Assembly (NCBI RefSeq): GCF_000169535.1
Contig: NZ_AAYN02000002.1
Coordinates: forward strand, 62,001 to 126,000
Source: Ureaplasma urealyticum serovar 8 str. ATCC 27618
GTDB lineage: Bacteria; Bacillota_I; Bacilli_A; Mycoplasmatales; Mycoplasmoidaceae
Reading direction: 5' to 3'
Length of the DNA stretch: 64,000 nt
Shown: positions 61,339 through 64,000 of the stretch, one piece after another
Layout: each line of letters begins with the position of its first letter
How positions within the stretch are numbered: the stretch's first letter is position 1
The notes under the pieces: generated by a model
Seen by the model: the letters and a program-made list of their open reading frames with translations, nothing else
Databases searched by the model: none
Told to the model about the DNA's origin: nothing
Position numbers and translations under genes: made by a program

Positions 61339-64000
61339 ATGATAAAAAAATGAAATTCAAAACGCAAATGATCTTTAATATGTGCTTCATTAGTAATAGG
61401 TAGTGCTAGTGTAGTAACAGCAACTGCGTGTGCCAATACAAATAATAAAGTAGTTAATGCTGGTTTTATTTATAATGGTTCAACAACCAATGATGCGATC
61501 ACAGGTTTTGATATTAATGATTACATAATTAAAGTTCCAAGTAGTGATGTTAATTTAAATCAACAAATCTTAAGAAATAATAATTATGAACAAAAACCAA
61601 TTCTTTGAGAAGATTATTTAAAACAATACGATAGTGTTAAAAAACAACACGATCAACAAACAAAAAGTTTTTATGAATATGTTTGAATTAATAAAGCATC
61701 AAAATATAAAAACTTAAATAAAGCAATTGATATTAACGATCCTTATTTTGCAGATTGGTTTTTAAAACTAACACCTAATACTTTAAAAAATGATCTTTAT
61801 GATTTTATTAATGATATTCGCAAAGATAATATGAAGCCTTCACTTGTTTTTTCATCAAGCGAACCACAAGTTGAAGTTTGAAAAGATTTAGGAAATAATC
61901 AAAAACAAAAAATTGCTCCAAATCAAGTTATTTTTGAACCACTAACACAAGAAGATACTAAAAATAATGTTACTCTTTTTAAAAAAAACAAACATTTAAG
62001 AGTTAATATTAGTTTTTGATATGCGCTAACAAATCAAAATAGCGCTAACGTTTTGATTAATGATCCATTCTATAAAAAACCTTCAGGGATTGCTTCAAAT
62101 ACAAGCGAAAAATATTTTATTAATATTCAAAATTCGCCAATTAGTTTAAGTTTTAGTCACACTGATCGTTTAGAACATGATATTTATAGTGCACAAACAA
62201 CATCAATTAAAAACACATATAAAATGCGTTATTACTTTGATAATATTCGTGTTGAAAAACAAGTTACAAAAGTTAAAAGTAATGCTAAACGTGGTGATCA
62301 AAATGCTGAAGAAAACTTAGCAAAAGAATTTTATTTTGCTAATGATAATAATGAAAAATTTAGTTTTGGTACACGTTCATATACATTAAATAATGAAATT
62401 ACACAAGCTTCATATGAACAAGACATTTTTAGTCTAGATCAAAAAATTAAAAATGAATTAAAAAAATTAAATCAACAACAAATCTTAAAAGATATTGAAT
62501 ATGCTTTTGCTAGTGGTTATGATGTAGCAATTGATTCTATTAGTAGTATTTTTAATATACTAAAAGGTGTTGCTAATGATTTAGATTTAAAAGAATTGTT
62601 TTTACAATCAACGCAAGATTTTAAAAATCTAACTTATAATATTACCCAACACAATAATTTAACTAATTTAATTGCTTTAATTACATCAAATCAATCATTA
62701 GGAGTTGTTATTGATGGTTTTAAACCAATTTTAAAAGAAATTATTTACAAAAATGCAAGTATTGATCAATCAGTTAAAAACACAATTTGATCAAAGATTG
62801 AATCAATGGATTTTAAAAATAATTTAATTGCTGAAATTGGCCAAATTAAAACCTTGCTTGATAGTATTTCATTAGCTGAAATTAAAACTTATAAACCAAT
62901 TATTAATAAATTATTAGAATTAATCTCTTTAATTGAAGCGCGTTCCAAAAAAGATCCTAAAAACTATGGATTTATCGATGGTTTAGATGAATTATTTTCA
63001 TTCTTTTTAAATTTAAAACAAGATGATTTACCAAGTAATATTAATTTTAAAATAGGTGATCAAAATTATGGTTTATATGACTTAATTGTTGAAGTTAAAA
63101 AGATTGTAGACAATTTAGTGCCTCATGAAAATCAATATGATCCTAAAAATCAACAAATAATTAGTACAAATTATTTCTTATCAAAAATTAAAGTTTTAGA
63201 CTTAATCTCATTAAATAAAACTAATGAACTTGATTATCGTAAGGGTGTAGAATCAATTTTTAGTCTATTAAAAAAATTCCAAGTAGCAATTCCTGAAATT
63301 GTTTATAAAATTATTGATGAATTACTAATACAAAATACTAATTGAAATAAAGAAAACATCAAAAAACTTTTAGATGCTATTTTATATCCAAAAATTACAT
63401 CGAATGATGCTTCAATTAATGATTTAAAATCATATTTTAAATATGGTATTAGTAAGCCTGAAATTACAAGCAAAGAGCTTGAATATGATCAAAATAACTT
63501 ATTAATTAAAAAACTAAATATTAAATATCGTTATAAAGTTTTAGCTAACGCAGAATTTGATATTAAACCTTTATTTGATTTATTACCTCAAAAAGCACCA
63601 AGTTTTATTAATATTGGTTCATTATGAGATCAAATTAAAAAAGAATTTCCTTATAAAGTTGTTTTAGCAAAAGATGATTATGTTGATCATACAATTAGTA
63701 TTAATGAGCCACAAGAATTAACTCCTTTAGTTTTTCAAGATCGTAGCGATCATGATAAATACAAAATTGGTTATTCTTTTTACCCAACACACACAGTACA
63801 AACTCATATGCCAAATTCAATGAAAGCAATTATTGAAGAAATTTCATCAAGAAATGATCGTTTATTGCCAAATAAATATATTGCCCAATTATTAAGTTGA
63901 TTATTTTATAAGAAATGGGTATTTACTAATCCATTAGCAATCTATGAAACCTTTGAAGGTGATAAAAAAGTTGCAAACGATAAAAACGTTAAATATTTAA
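61339..64000 (+). CDS. Large surface lipoprotein (3' end outside window)
   Basis: The frame is open from ATG 61339 to the end of the window, at least 887 aa, through many TGA codons. The signal peptide is Trp/Lys-rich, then hydrophobic, and ends in the lipobox TATAC (Cys about residue 34). The mature part is hydrophilic, rich in Asn, Lys, Gln and Tyr. It has a beta-rich first third (about 40-340) and a helical middle third (about 365-680). No known domain is recognised. It follows an ABC-2 transporter pair with a terminator between, so it is transcribed separately. A role on the cell surface is all that can be said. Confidence 0.8.

Overview
The window reads as chromosome of a mollicute that decodes TGA as tryptophan. 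Almost every long gene runs through in-frame TGA and stops only at TAA or TAG. The DNA is very AT-rich, genes are tightly packed, and surface lipoproteins carry short cysteine lipoboxes. The most likely genus is Ureaplasma. The gyrase A quinolone loop has Gln at residues 100 and 104, the numbering used for Ureaplasma GyrA. There is also a decayed lipoprotein that resembles the DUF1410-type surface proteins of that genus. Many open reading frames that look short are pieces of one gene split at TGA codons, and the coordinates here rejoin them.

Layout. 1-8739: the tail of a DUF31 (Mycoplasma immunoglobulin protease, MIP-like) protein, then seven tightly coupled genes of an F1-like X0 ATPase (membrane protein, small unknown, gamma-like, epsilon-like, large anchored protein, alpha-like, beta-like). 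8896-13777: two lipoproteins that look like enzymes with lost active sites. One is DUF31-like. The other has a 5'-nucleotidase-like domain without its metal ligands, fused to an apparently intact EEP nuclease domain. 13865-21111: secG, rnr, a GIY-YIG protein, smpB and a heterodimeric ABC exporter with one degenerate ATP site. 21187-28069: an anchored unknown protein, lysS, a small broken gene, pepF, a divergent Pta-like protein, a GntR regulator and a protein resembling only the C-domain of trigger factor. 28161-33657: an iron-type ABC importer (lipoprotein, permease, ATPase) and a CBS/HlyC-type membrane protein.

33684-39032 is a minus-strand operon pth-tilS-hprK-lgt-trxB-whiA with overlapping genes. 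39260-45277 holds dnaN, a YaaA-type S4 gene, gyrB and gyrA, the usual origin-side block but without dnaA and recF. 45387-48356 carries pncC (CinA C-domain), recA and rny. 48432-51386 is a large decayed lipoprotein gene. 51655-55462 has a deoxynucleoside kinase with a small membrane peptide, then dnaX-ybaB-recR. 55560-56150 is a decayed COG2865-type gene. 56264-64000 has a coiled-coil anchored protein behind a 16-A tract, ffh, an ABC-2 permease/ATPase pair and a large lipoprotein that runs off the window.

Functional themes are a surface system facing host antibodies and nucleic acids (MIP, F1-like ATPase, nuclease lipoprotein), nutrient import, and a conserved core of replication, repair, RNA decay and secretion genes. 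No rRNA, tRNA, CRISPR array or insertion sequence was recognised. The most notable material is the F1-like ATPase/MIP locus, the pseudo-enzyme lipoproteins, the homopolymer and inverted-repeat signals next to surface genes, and the two decayed genes.
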